A DNA stretch of 36,222 nt, from positions 1-36,222 of the IMG/VR virus record IMGVR_UViG_3300021225_000032, one strand, 5' to 3'. Every line of letters starts with the position of its first letter. Position 1 is the first letter of the stretch. Shown here piece by piece: positions 24,052 through 30,772 of this stretch. The translations under genes and the position numbers were made by a program. The stretch comes from a virus. The notes beneath the pieces were generated by a model that saw nothing but the letters and a program-made list of their open reading frames with translations, searched no databases and was not told the origin of the DNA.

Positions 24052-24485
24052 GCTTCAAACCCTTTGTACCCACTCGCATTTTGCTCAAGATAATCCGCAG
24101 CCGCACGCAACGCTTGAATATTGTCTTTAGCATGACCAATCATATTGTTGCACGGGTTGCACAAAATACCGCGAACTTTTCCGCTTGTATGGCAATGATC
24201 GACATCAAGTTTTTTGTCAATTTCATTCTCGGTTATGCCGCATATCATGCAAGCATACCCCTCATCTAACCGCATTTGCTCCCATTGCTCATACGTCAAC
24301 CCGTATCGCAACTGCAATTTTTCCGCTTTACGGTTGCGTGGAGTGGTGGGGCTTTCGCGTTTGTACTCTTGATGACAAGGTTTGCAGCGGGCACTTGAAT
24401 AGTGTTTATCTGACCACTTGTCAAAAAACTTGTAAAAGTCTTCCAATGGTTTTTCAGAATTACACTTCAAGCAAATTTTAGTCAC
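24048..24485 (-). CDS. Recombination endonuclease VII / HNH-type nuclease
   Basis: The start is set at GTG 24485, which overlaps the preceding stop by 8 bases (GTGACTAA) and follows GGAGG by 8 bases; the longer open frame overlaps that gene. 145 residues. Two Cys pairs at 5/8 and 34/37 (ICLKCN and CKPC) form an N-terminal zinc ribbon, followed by LTYEQWEQM and the nuclease core: C79-x-x-C82, LDVDHCHTSGKVRGILC with the His-rich catalytic motif, and C109-x-x-C112-N. This matches T4-gp49-like endonuclease VII/HNH enzymes, which cut DNA junctions or act as homing nucleases. The DNA looks more AT-rich than its neighbours, so later acquisition is possible. Confidence 0.82.
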   Translation of the reverse strand: MTKICLKCNSEKPLEDFYKFFDKWSDKHYSSARCKPCHQEYKRESPTTPRNRKAEKLQLRYGLTYEQWEQMRLDEGYACMICGITENEIDKKLDVDHCHTSGKVRGILCNPCNNMIGHAKDNIQALRAAADYLEQNASGYKGFEA

Positions 24486-24753
24486 GGTAAGAGCCTCCAG
24501 CCGCCTTGTACTTCTTGGCAACAAGCTGCGCTTTACGAGCTGACCACTGACCCGCGCCAGTGCCGTGGGTGGCTGCTGCTTTGACCTGAGACACAATCCG
24601 CTTACGCAGGCTGGGCTTGGTGTAGTTACCGGCGGCGTTCACCTTTCCACCGTCCGCATACTCGGTGAAATCAGTGTTGTCCCGGCGTGCCTTACGTTTG
24701 GCTCCGGGCATTTTGGAGGGGTTCATGGCCCCCATGCCACGGGAGGCCATCAT
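24478..24753 (-). CDS. Basic hypothetical protein with YADGGKV motif, 91 aa
   Basis: The start is set at ATG 24753 (ATGA overlap) or the adjacent ATG 24750 (TGATG overlap) with the previous gene; a GTG farther upstream would overlap more. The protein has KMPGAKRKARRDNTDFTEYA, DGGKVNAAGNYTKPSLRKRI, then AAATHGTGAGQWSARKAQLV and a Lys-rich end. The block from TKPSLRKRI to the C-terminus resembles a small conserved phage protein found beside DUF5872-like genes. Function unknown. It ends in an 8-base overlap with the HNH gene. Confidence 0.65.
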   Translation of the reverse strand: MMASRGMGAMNPSKMPGAKRKARRDNTDFTEYADGGKVNAAGNYTKPSLRKRIVSQVKAAATHGTGAGQWSARKAQLVAKKYKAAGGSYRD

Positions 24754-25004
24754 TTTGTCATGCCCCCACCGCACATAATCATAGTGCCGCGAGTTTTACC
24801 CCGTTGAGCAATACCGTCAGCACGGGCAGAAGCGGAACCGCCTTTGGCCATTTTTTTGACAGACTTAACAGGCTTGCCGTCAACACGGATGTCGCTACCG
24901 GGCTGCTCTGGCATACCGGGTTCGCCCTTTTTGAACTTGCGACCAGCGGATGCGTCATCGGGTTCTTTGGGGGCTTCTTTGGTTTTTTCCAAATCGTCGT
25001 ACAT
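24750..25004 (-). CDS. Small protein with shared RADGIA-RGKTRG tail, 84 aa
   Basis: 84 residues: an acidic N-terminus (MYDDLEKTKEAPKEPDDASA), a middle RKFKKGEPGMPEQPGSDIRV, then the shared C-terminal cassette KMAKGGSASARADGIAQRGK (residues 51-70) followed by TRGTMIMCGGGMTK. It gives one of the clearest copies of the cassette. It begins 8 nt after the preceding gene and overlaps the next by four bases. No known domain. Confidence 0.65.
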   Translation of the reverse strand: MYDDLEKTKEAPKEPDDASAGRKFKKGEPGMPEQPGSDIRVDGKPVKSVKKMAKGGSASARADGIAQRGKTRGTMIMCGGGMTK

Positions 25005-25012
25005 GGTTTACC

Positions 25013-25834
25013 TCAATACATTTTGCAGTTGGTTTTACCGCGAGAGGCAATCCCGTCGGCGCGTTTGGAAGCGGAAGAAACCTTAGAGGTCATGCCCCCA
25101 GAAGCCATCTTTTTGACTTTGCCGCCTTTTTTCATGCCCGAAGCTTCTTTGGCTTCGCGTGAACGGCGTTCTGCGGGGGTTTCAAAGTTCTTTATGTAGT
25201 CAGCCACACTTGAACCAGCAGCTTTGACTTTATCCATCGCCGCTTGGCGGTTTGCTGCGGCTTGCTCAGAAGTAGGAACGCGACCAGACCCGGTGCTTGC
25301 TGGGGCCGCAGCGGGCTTTGCAACAGGGGCAGGGGCGCTGGAGTTGCGGCCTTCATTGCCGTAGTTGGGGTTTGAACCCATAGCGGCACGAGTACCCCGA
25401 GACATGCCAGCTTCGGCATCACGGGCACTTGGAGTGCTGACGCTAGGGGGGTTCACAGTTCCGCGACCCGCGCCCGCGCTTGAAGCAGCGCGAGTGCCGC
25501 GACTCATGCCAGCTTCCAAATCAGCGCGAGAAGAATCGCCACGGGAGGCGGTCTTGGCGGTAGTAGGAGTACGTGGAGGCGTGGCTTTTTTAGGCATTTC
25601 CTTTTCAGGCATGACAACGTCGGCCTCAGTAATTGGTTTACTGTCGCCGTCGGACTTTTTCATGCTGCGTTTGATGGTGTCTTCAGGGGACTCCAAACGA
25701 GTCTCAGTGGACTCTGGACGCGCTGCACGGGTGGAGCTTGAATCCTCGCCCTTGTCTTTACCCTTGGACGCCATGTACGCCGCGCCCGCAAGAGCGGCGA
25801 GCCCAGCTAACCTGCCTAAATCTTTCTTCGCCAT
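25013..25834 (-). CDS. Low-complexity protein with shared tail, 273 aa
   Basis: 273 residues. Residues 1-22 include a hydrophobic stretch (LAGLAALAGAAYMAS), then a long Ser/Arg/Ala/Pro-rich region with an internal repeat: AGMSRGTRAASSAG near residue 108 and AGMSRGTRAAMGSN near residue 144. The C-terminus is the shared cassette: MKKGGKVKKMASGGMTSK followed by ASKRADGIASRGKTNCKMY. The composition suggests an extended, possibly disordered protein. The function is unknown; the hydrophobic N-terminus might allow membrane contact. Confidence 0.6.
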   Translation of the reverse strand: MAKKDLGRLAGLAALAGAAYMASKGKDKGEDSSSTRAARPESTETRLESPEDTIKRSMKKSDGDSKPITEADVVMPEKEMPKKATPPRTPTTAKTASRGDSSRADLEAGMSRGTRAASSAGAGRGTVNPPSVSTPSARDAEAGMSRGTRAAMGSNPNYGNEGRNSSAPAPVAKPAAAPASTGSGRVPTSEQAAANRQAAMDKVKAAGSSVADYIKNFETPAERRSREAKEASGMKKGGKVKKMASGGMTSKVSSASKRADGIASRGKTNCKMY

Positions 25835-25849
25835 GACCGGCTCCTTAAA

Positions 25850-26335
25850 TCAGCACTTACCGCCTTTTTTCATGCCTTTGTTACCGGGCATGACAACCAT
25901 TTTGCCTTTGGTTTTGCCTTTGGTAGCAACACCGTCACGGCTGGGGGCTGCTGTTTTAACTGCGCCCATTTTGCTGGCGGCCATGCCACCGTTTGCCATT
26001 TTCTTTGTCTTCATTTCAGCTTCCTCGTGTTTAACCATTGTTGCAGGTGCGCCCTTCTTTTTCATGAAAGACACTTCTTTTTTAACCATTGCTTTTGACT
26101 CAGCCATCTCGCCTCCTTTTGCGAACAATTCGTTCTTACCTTGATTGGTTTTGGGCTTGTTAATAGCTTGTGCATCAGCACGGCTACCCGAACCTTTGCC
26201 AAACTTCATACCCTTGCTGGCTTCGCTGAAGTCCTTGCCAACGGCTTTAGGTACTCCAACTTTCTTTGCAAACGCTGGGTTATGAGCCACAGCATCCATG
26301 AATTTCTTTTGTTTAGCGCTTGTTGCTGGCATCAT
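25850..26335 (-). CDS. Lys/Met-rich protein with diverged shared tail, 161 aa
   Basis: 161 residues and very basic. The first 45 residues (ATSAKQKKFMDAVAHNPAFA, then KKVGVPKAVGKDFSEASKGM) look like a small conserved domain known in phage hypothetical proteins. The rest is Lys/Met/Gly repeat-like, with FAKGGEMAES (residue 71), KKMANGGMAASK (111) and a diverged C-terminal cassette SRDGVATKGKTKGKMVV ending GMKKGGKC. The start overlaps the preceding TGA (ATGATG), so either of two adjacent ATGs may be used. No function known. Confidence 0.65.
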   Translation of the reverse strand: MMPATSAKQKKFMDAVAHNPAFAKKVGVPKAVGKDFSEASKGMKFGKGSGSRADAQAINKPKTNQGKNELFAKGGEMAESKAMVKKEVSFMKKKGAPATMVKHEEAEMKTKKMANGGMAASKMGAVKTAAPSRDGVATKGKTKGKMVVMPGNKGMKKGGKC

Positions 26336-26571
26336 TTCCCCGCTTGAAGGAGTCGGTCAATTTTTTCTTCAAGCTTGTTGAAGCGTTGGTCAATGTGGTC
26401 AGTAACTCTTGCCACTTCTGCTTTAGTTGCTGTATCACGGGCAATCTCCTCGCGTGTGATGTTTAAGAGCCGCTCGATCCGTTTGACATCCTCAAATCTC
26501 TCACGGATGAAAAACCACACCGCGCCCATAACAAGCGACAGGCCCGCAGACCAGATGGTGTTGATGTCCAT
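26332..26571 (-). CDS. Small membrane protein with coiled coil, 79 aa
   Basis: 79 residues with one N-terminal transmembrane helix (IWSAGLSLVMGAVWFFIRER) and a coiled coil (ERLLNITREEIARDTATKAE, then VTDHIDQRFNKLEEKIDRLL). No charge or motif points to an enzyme. The order of one membrane anchor then a long coil is like some phage lysis or scaffold accessory proteins, but it is located far from the lysis block, within the small head-protein group. It starts one base after the preceding stop. Confidence 0.65.
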   Translation of the reverse strand: MDINTIWSAGLSLVMGAVWFFIRERFEDVKRIERLLNITREEIARDTATKAEVARVTDHIDQRFNKLEEKIDRLLQAGK

Positions 26572-26572
26572 T

Positions 26573-26827
26573 TCAGCACTTCCACCTAGCCAAAGATGCG
26601 GCCTTGCGTGTGGGCTTACCCTTCTCGTCCTTCATGGGGCCGGGCATACCTGACATACGTGCGCAGAACGATTTCTTACGGGGGCCACCCTCGGGCTGTG
26701 GAGCCTTCAGGTTACTGCCCGTTGCCTTGTTGTACTTGGCACGGCCTTTGGCGGTTAAACCCGCCCCCTTGGAGACAGGTAGCTTTTCACCGCGTCCAAC
26801 TGCGAGGGAGGGGTTTTTCTTAGCCAT
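26573..26827 (-). CDS. DUF6321-like small basic protein, 84 aa
   Basis: 84 residues: KLPVSKGAGLTAKGRAKYNK, ATGSNLKAPQPEGGPRKKSF, then CARMSGMPGPMKDEKGKPTR and KAASLARWKC. The blocks GLTAKGRAKYN, LKAPQP, KKSFCARMSG and the closing RWKC are, from memory, those of DUF6321, a small phage protein with no known function. Cys at the CARMSG block and at the C-terminus are conserved-looking and could bind metal or form disulphides. The start overlaps the previous stop by 8 bases (ATGGCTAA). Confidence 0.65.
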   Translation of the reverse strand: MAKKNPSLAVGRGEKLPVSKGAGLTAKGRAKYNKATGSNLKAPQPEGGPRKKSFCARMSGMPGPMKDEKGKPTRKAASLARWKC

Positions 26828-27095
26828 AAAACACCGTAATGGTTGCGCTGCTTAACGTGGCATGAACATCAGTATTGAATTTGATACCCTCACCGGGAAC
26901 CAAAATATGCTGGGAACCCGCCGCCGCAGGAGCAGTAAAGGAGAACCTTGTAGTGCCGCTTGCGCCGCCGTCTTTGAGGACAACAGTACCGCCAGAAGCG
27001 TAGCTAACCGTTACCGCTTTTACACGGGTTGTGTCAGCATACGCCGTGTTTGTCGAGGTTACTTGCGTAGCCTTAACGTCATATTGCATGGCCAT
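26820..27095 (-). CDS. Hypothetical beta-rich virion protein, 91 aa
   Basis: 91 residues with AGGAGG five bases before ATG 27095, a perfect ribosome site that suggests strong expression. The sequence alternates small and hydrophobic residues (TSTNTAYADTTRVKAVTVSY, SGGTVVLKDGGASGTTRFSF, GIKFNTDVHATLSSATITVF), as in small beta-sandwich capsid accessory proteins. No family recognised. Position just after the other putative decoration gene supports a head surface role, by inference. Confidence 0.6.
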   Translation of the reverse strand: MAMQYDVKATQVTSTNTAYADTTRVKAVTVSYASGGTVVLKDGGASGTTRFSFTAPAAAGSQHILVPGEGIKFNTDVHATLSSATITVFYG

Positions 27096-27108
27096 GATGA
27101 CCTCCTAA

Positions 27109-27573
27109 TTAGACGTTTTGCTGGCCAACCAGAGGATCAGTCACGAAGTAGGTGATGATGCCGGTCACAGTGCCTGTGCCTGAAGTGTTGTCAGTCACAG
27201 TAACGTAGGACAGCTCAGTCAGGGCCGCGCCAGTCACAACAGAACCGATGTCGGTTGTACCAACAGCAACGGTCAAGCCAGAGGCAATATAGTTGTTGTC
27301 AGCAGTGCCGGAGGTGTAGCCGGTAGCACCCAAATCAAAAGTGCCAGAGCCCGTCTCAGCGGTGATGCTGACTGACAGCACGACTGCGCCAGAGGGCAGG
27401 ATCAGAGAAGGAGCGCCAGAAGCGGAAGAAACTTTGACTTGTGTGCCAGCAGTGGCAGGAGAAGCGTCAGCAATGTAGAACTGAGCGGCCATAACGCCGG
27501 AGCCACAATATGCGGTGCGAGTTTGATCGCCGCCGCCCGAACGCCAAATACTTTGGGTGGTTGAGAGTGCCAT
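27109..27573 (-). CDS. Putative head decoration protein, 154 aa
   Basis: 154 residues and beta-rich: MALSTTQSIWRSGGGDQTRT, AAQFYIADASPATAGTQVKV, LPSGAVVLSVSITAETGSGT, then VAVGTTDIGSVVTGAALTEL and GTVTGIITYFVTDPLVG. No named family. It is the first gene after the capsid terminator, with a 139-base leader. Its size, beta-type composition and place next to the major capsid gene suggest a capsid decoration or stabilisation protein; this remains inference. Confidence 0.55.
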   Translation of the reverse strand: MALSTTQSIWRSGGGDQTRTAYCGSGVMAAQFYIADASPATAGTQVKVSSASGAPSLILPSGAVVLSVSITAETGSGTFDLGATGYTSGTADNNYIASGLTVAVGTTDIGSVVTGAALTELSYVTVTDNTSGTGTVTGIITYFVTDPLVGQQNV

Positions 27574-27600
27574 TTTAAATTGTCCTTACGTACAAGATCA

Positions 27601-27643
27601 GCGCATCAATCGGTACGTCGTCTGCCGGGTCAGTTTGATGCGC
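27601..27643 (-). promoter_or_regulatory. Inverted repeat in the leader after the capsid gene
   Basis: GCGCATCAA (27601-27609) is perfectly complementary to TTGATGCGC (27635-27643), separated by 25 bases, and a second palindrome with CCGGGTTACCCCGG follows at about 27643-27656. In the mRNA this lies in the leader of the 154-residue gene. It could be an RNA hairpin that protects the downstream message or a protein-binding site. No convincing -35/-10 promoter is visible between it and the capsid gene. Confidence 0.45.
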
Positions 27644-27671
27644 CGGGTTACCCCGGGCTAGGTGCAATATA

Positions 27672-27706
27672 CACCAAAAGAAAAGGGGGCACAAGGCCCC
27701 CTTTCC
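27672..27706 (-). terminator. Intrinsic terminator after the major capsid gene
   Basis: On the minus strand, AAAGGGGGC, a short CTTGT loop, GCCCCCTTT and then TTCTTTTGG form a classic GC stem with a following U tract, beginning 7 bases after the capsid stop codon at 27713. The stem has nine or ten perfect base pairs. It is the only strong terminator I see in the window and would separate heavily transcribed head genes from the downstream small genes. Confidence 0.88.
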
Positions 27707-27712
27707 GGTTTA

Positions 27713-28624
27713 TCAGGCTGAGCCTGAAGAACCCCACATACCCAATGGGTCAGACCAGCCGAAGCTATAACGCTCACGGGCTTTGTAACGCACGTTACCG
27801 GTGTCGAAGTCGCCGTCCATGCTGTTTTGCAGCGGGGTGCGGACGAAATGCTTCATACCGTTAGGCACGTCAGTGGTCAGATACCAACCATTGGTGTCGG
27901 TCAAGAAGTGATTGACGGTGTAGCCTTCTGGCACAGCGCCGTTGTTCTTGATAGCGTTGATGTCGTTGTCGTTTGTACCAACGCGCAACTCGGTTTCGAG
28001 CAAGCGGGTAGCGACGAACATCAGGCTAGGAGGAACAATCAACTTCTTGGGTTTAGCAGCGATCAACAAGCCACGCTCGTCTGTCCAAGCAGCGATCTGA
28101 ATGACAGCGGCTTCCAAAGAAGTCTCATTCAAGTCAGCTTGAGTAGCAGGAGTGTTGCTGTTAACGCCACCAGAAACCAAGGGGTGATTTGCGTTGAACA
28201 AAGAAACGCCGTCGCCACCGGGGTAAGTGTTGCTGAAACCGTTGTTGATAACGGCAGCAGCTTTCACTTGCTTGGTGTACGCCATAGCACGGGCCAAGGA
28301 CTTGGTGTAACGAGCAGACAAGCTGTCGTACAAGTTATCTTCGACCGCTTCTTCAGTGATCGAGAAACCCAAGGCAATGGTTTCGTGTGTATAGCGGGTA
28401 GACCATGCTTCTTGTGCATTGTCGTAAGCGATGGCTGAGCCCTCGTTCTTGACAGGTGCGGCAGAGAAGCCGGACAACTTGGTTTCTTCTTCAAATGAAC
28501 GCTCAGAGGTCTCGGTTTCGTAGATCTCTTTGTGTTCTTCGCCGTAGCGAGCGTACTCCATACCGAACAAGGCGTTCAGGCCGGGGAGCAACTCTTTCAG
28601 CAGTTGTGCGCGTGAAATAGCCAT
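27713..28624 (-). CDS. Major capsid protein (Mu gpT-like)
   Basis: 303 residues. The start MAISRAQLLKELLPGLNALF, followed by FGMEYARYGEEHKEIYETET, FEEETKLSGFSAAPVKNEGS, and TRYTHETIALGFSITEEAVE, matches the Mu gpT-like major head protein group with an HK97 fold. Further landmarks are FNANHPLVSGG, ERGLLIAAKPKKLIVPPSLM and the end KARERYSFGWSDPLGMWGSS. No N-terminal delta-domain or protease is evident. It has a strong AAGGAG ribosome site (minus strand, just before 28624) and an intrinsic terminator directly after, both suiting a highly expressed protein. Confidence 0.85.
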   Translation of the reverse strand: MAISRAQLLKELLPGLNALFGMEYARYGEEHKEIYETETSERSFEEETKLSGFSAAPVKNEGSAIAYDNAQEAWSTRYTHETIALGFSITEEAVEDNLYDSLSARYTKSLARAMAYTKQVKAAAVINNGFSNTYPGGDGVSLFNANHPLVSGGVNSNTPATQADLNETSLEAAVIQIAAWTDERGLLIAAKPKKLIVPPSLMFVATRLLETELRVGTNDNDINAIKNNGAVPEGYTVNHFLTDTNGWYLTTDVPNGMKHFVRTPLQNSMDGDFDTGNVRYKARERYSFGWSDPLGMWGSSGSA

Positions 28625-28639
28625 GATTTAAGCTCCTTA

Positions 28640-29293
28640 TTAGGCAATGCCAAGTGGGTTGAGGTACATGTGACCGCCGTTAGTAACACCATCGGTGTTA
28701 ATGCTAGGAGCATTGAACTTGACGATAACTTCGGGGTACAGCGTGGAGCCGCCGGAAACGTATGCGGTGTCAGGGACAACGTCAACGATTCGGATTGGCA
28801 AAGTGGCTGTTACGTCAGTGTTATCCAAAATAGCAACACGAGAGTCGCCAGTAGCGGTAACGCCAGCGTTTTGAACCAAAGCTGCATTGTTGCCAATGGC
28901 TGCGTATTCAATGCCGGAAATGACGGTAGTGCCAGACACAGCAGCAACTTTGAACAATTGGTCAGGATCATCGCCAATGAAAGCGGTGATAAAGGTGCCA
29001 GTTGGAGCAGTTGTGCTTGCGGGGTAGTACTGGGCGAAGATGACTTGGCCTTGTGCGTTCACGTATGAACAGCCCAAAAACACGCCAGCAAAACCTGTTG
29101 CGGGTGCAGTGGAGGTTTCGTTTGCCAGAACGATTGTGCCGGTAGTTGTCAGCTTGACTGCATCACCGTAGAAAATGCTAGTGGCATAGCCAGAAGCAAT
29201 ACGGCGTTGACGGGTCGCACCAGCAAACACCTGACCGCCGATCAAATTGATCGGTTTCAGCCCGTATGGGGCTGAGATGGTTGGATAAGCCAT
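28640..29293 (-). CDS. Capsid-associated structural protein, 217 aa
   Basis: 217 residues: MAYPTISAPYGLKPINLIGG, QVFAGATRQRRIASGYATSI, FYGDAVKLTTTGTIVLANET, then GFAGVFLGCSYVNAQGQVIF. This pattern is typical of a protein encoded directly before the major capsid gene in many uncultured phages; I take it as a head accessory or decoration protein with a beta-rich fold. No enzymatic motif. The gap to the capsid gene is 15 nt, and the two are probably co-translated. Confidence 0.6.
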   Translation of the reverse strand: MAYPTISAPYGLKPINLIGGQVFAGATRQRRIASGYATSIFYGDAVKLTTTGTIVLANETSTAPATGFAGVFLGCSYVNAQGQVIFAQYYPASTTAPTGTFITAFIGDDPDQLFKVAAVSGTTVISGIEYAAIGNNAALVQNAGVTATGDSRVAILDNTDVTATLPIRIVDVVPDTAYVSGGSTLYPEVIVKFNAPSINTDGVTNGGHMYLNPLGIA

Positions 29294-29311
29294 TGAAGGA
29301 CTCCTAGAAAA

Positions 29312-29773
29312 TTAAGAACCGGGGCCGAAAGTAACCTTGGACTTCTTCTCAGAGAAAAGGGGCATCCTTGGATCACTATCACGAAGGAAATTGTTGTCCA
29401 CGGATTCCATTTGAGCCTTGTTCTGGTTAGCGTAGTACGCTGCCCGTTGTTCCAAGAACTCTGATGGGATGCGGCAGAGCAACAGACCACCCACCTCAAT
29501 ACCCCCTTTAAAGGGGCCGTCGGCGGTAGCGTGCATCATTAGCTCGGGGTATTCTTCCGCTTTCACGGGTTCATATCCCTCACGGAACTTGGAGGAGCGA
29601 TTACTGGCGTCAGTCTGACCCATCATGCTGATTCGCACCCATCGGTGCGTCCAACCGGGACGGGGATCAGGGCTTGGCAGAGTCTCCGGTGGTCTCCACG
29701 CTGTTGGGCGTTGAGTCATCATTCGGGTATCCACGTCACGCGGTGCGCGATTTTGAGCTTTTACTTGATCCAT
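29312..29773 (-). CDS. Hypothetical head-region protein, 153 aa
   Basis: 153 residues: Pro/Arg-rich N-terminus (RPTAWRPPETLPSPDPRPGW, then THRWVRISMMGQTDASNRSS), a middle REGYEPVKAEEYPELMMHAT, and GGIEVGGLLLCRIPSEFLEQ followed by the helix RAAYYANQNKAQMESVDNNF. No known family name. It is conserved-looking, soluble, and directly downstream of the scaffold gene with a one-base TAATG overlap, so it is likely a head-assembly or minor capsid protein. Confidence 0.6.
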   Translation of the reverse strand: MDQVKAQNRAPRDVDTRMMTQRPTAWRPPETLPSPDPRPGWTHRWVRISMMGQTDASNRSSKFREGYEPVKAEEYPELMMHATADGPFKGGIEVGGLLLCRIPSEFLEQRAAYYANQNKAQMESVDNNFLRDSDPRMPLFSEKKSKVTFGPGS

Positions 29774-30762
29774 TATTCACCTCTCTTCAGTTGAGCAACC
29801 TGTTTTGCGTATTCTTCTAACGGCACCCCAAGTCTGCGAGCAATCGCAGCTTCTGATGCCTTTAACTTGATACGGTTAGGCGGGGTACTTCGGGTGGCAG
29901 GTGCCACTGGCGAAGTGATTTTTGTTGCACGGCGGGGCGTATCGTCCTCATCCGGTTCTGACTTTCTTGTGGAGGAGTCGTCTTCCTCATAGCTCTGGTC
30001 ACTATTAAAGTGCTCAGGAAATCGTTTGCGCATCGTCTTGTCGATGGTTTTGAAGTACTCTTCAGTACCTACATAATCCGCACCATACTCCCTTTGCAGA
30101 CGCTTGTCAATGCCCATAGCGGCCATTGTCATTTCTTCGTCGCGTCCCCACCAATCGCTGTTGGCATCTACCCACTTCTGGGTACGGGGAGTTACTCGGG
30201 GGGCCTGTGGTTTAGTAGTAGGTGCCTCAAATTCTTTGTCATCCACCTCGATAGGCTTCATGCCGGAGGCTTTGTCCAGCTTGAGAGTGGCCTTGGCAAT
30301 AGTCGCTTGAGCTTCTGCCAGAGCATCTACGTCACCGGCTTCATAGGCTTCCTTGTAGGCTTTTTTGGCGTTAACCAATTCAACTTCCGCAGTAGTCTGT
30401 GATTGCTCAATGAACGCTTTGCTTCCGTGTGAAAGCTGCTGTTGAAGGCGTTTGTTTTCCTCGTAAACCTGCTTAGCGTAGGCTTCAGCGGCTTCCCGCT
30501 CACGCAGGGCTTCCTCTTTGGCGCGACGCTCGTCGTGGTAGCCACGGGTAAATTTCTTGATCCGGGCCTGTACTTTCTCGTCGTATGAGGAGAGTTCATC
30601 GTCGGTCGGGTCTTCCACCGGCTCTTTCATGGGCTTGCGGCCACGATCTTCGGGTGGAGTATCGTCCTCGATCTCTACTTCAAACTTGTCTTTAACAGCA
30701 GCCTTGGCTTCCTTTTCATCAGGAAACTCATAAGCTTCTTCTTCAAATCGTTGTGTTGCCAT
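29773..30762 (-). CDS. Scaffold protein candidate, 329 aa
   Basis: 329 highly charged residues. The N-terminus is acidic (FEVEIEDDTPPEDRGRKPMK, then DPTDDELSSYDEKVQARIKK), followed by a long coiled coil (DERRAKEEALREREAAEAYA, KQVYEENKRLQQQL) and a second helical stretch (VELVNAKKAYKEAYEAGDVD). The C-terminal part is Pro/Thr-rich with a basic end (RIKLKASEAAIARRLGVPLE). The order portal, chaperonin, this gene, capsid and the coiled-coil, acidic composition fit a head scaffolding protein. No protease motif is seen. Confidence 0.72.
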   Translation of the reverse strand: MATQRFEEEAYEFPDEKEAKAAVKDKFEVEIEDDTPPEDRGRKPMKEPVEDPTDDELSSYDEKVQARIKKFTRGYHDERRAKEEALREREAAEAYAKQVYEENKRLQQQLSHGSKAFIEQSQTTAEVELVNAKKAYKEAYEAGDVDALAEAQATIAKATLKLDKASGMKPIEVDDKEFEAPTTKPQAPRVTPRTQKWVDANSDWWGRDEEMTMAAMGIDKRLQREYGADYVGTEEYFKTIDKTMRKRFPEHFNSDQSYEEDDSSTRKSEPDEDDTPRRATKITSPVAPATRSTPPNRIKLKASEAAIARRLGVPLEEYAKQVAQLKRGE

Positions 30763-30772
30763 GTGTTACTCC

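Noticed and set aside
24048-24596. Extended N-terminus of the endonuclease VII gene
   Set aside because: The added 37 residues lie over the end of the preceding gene and look non-coding; GTG 24485 has a ribosome site and the usual 8-base overlap.
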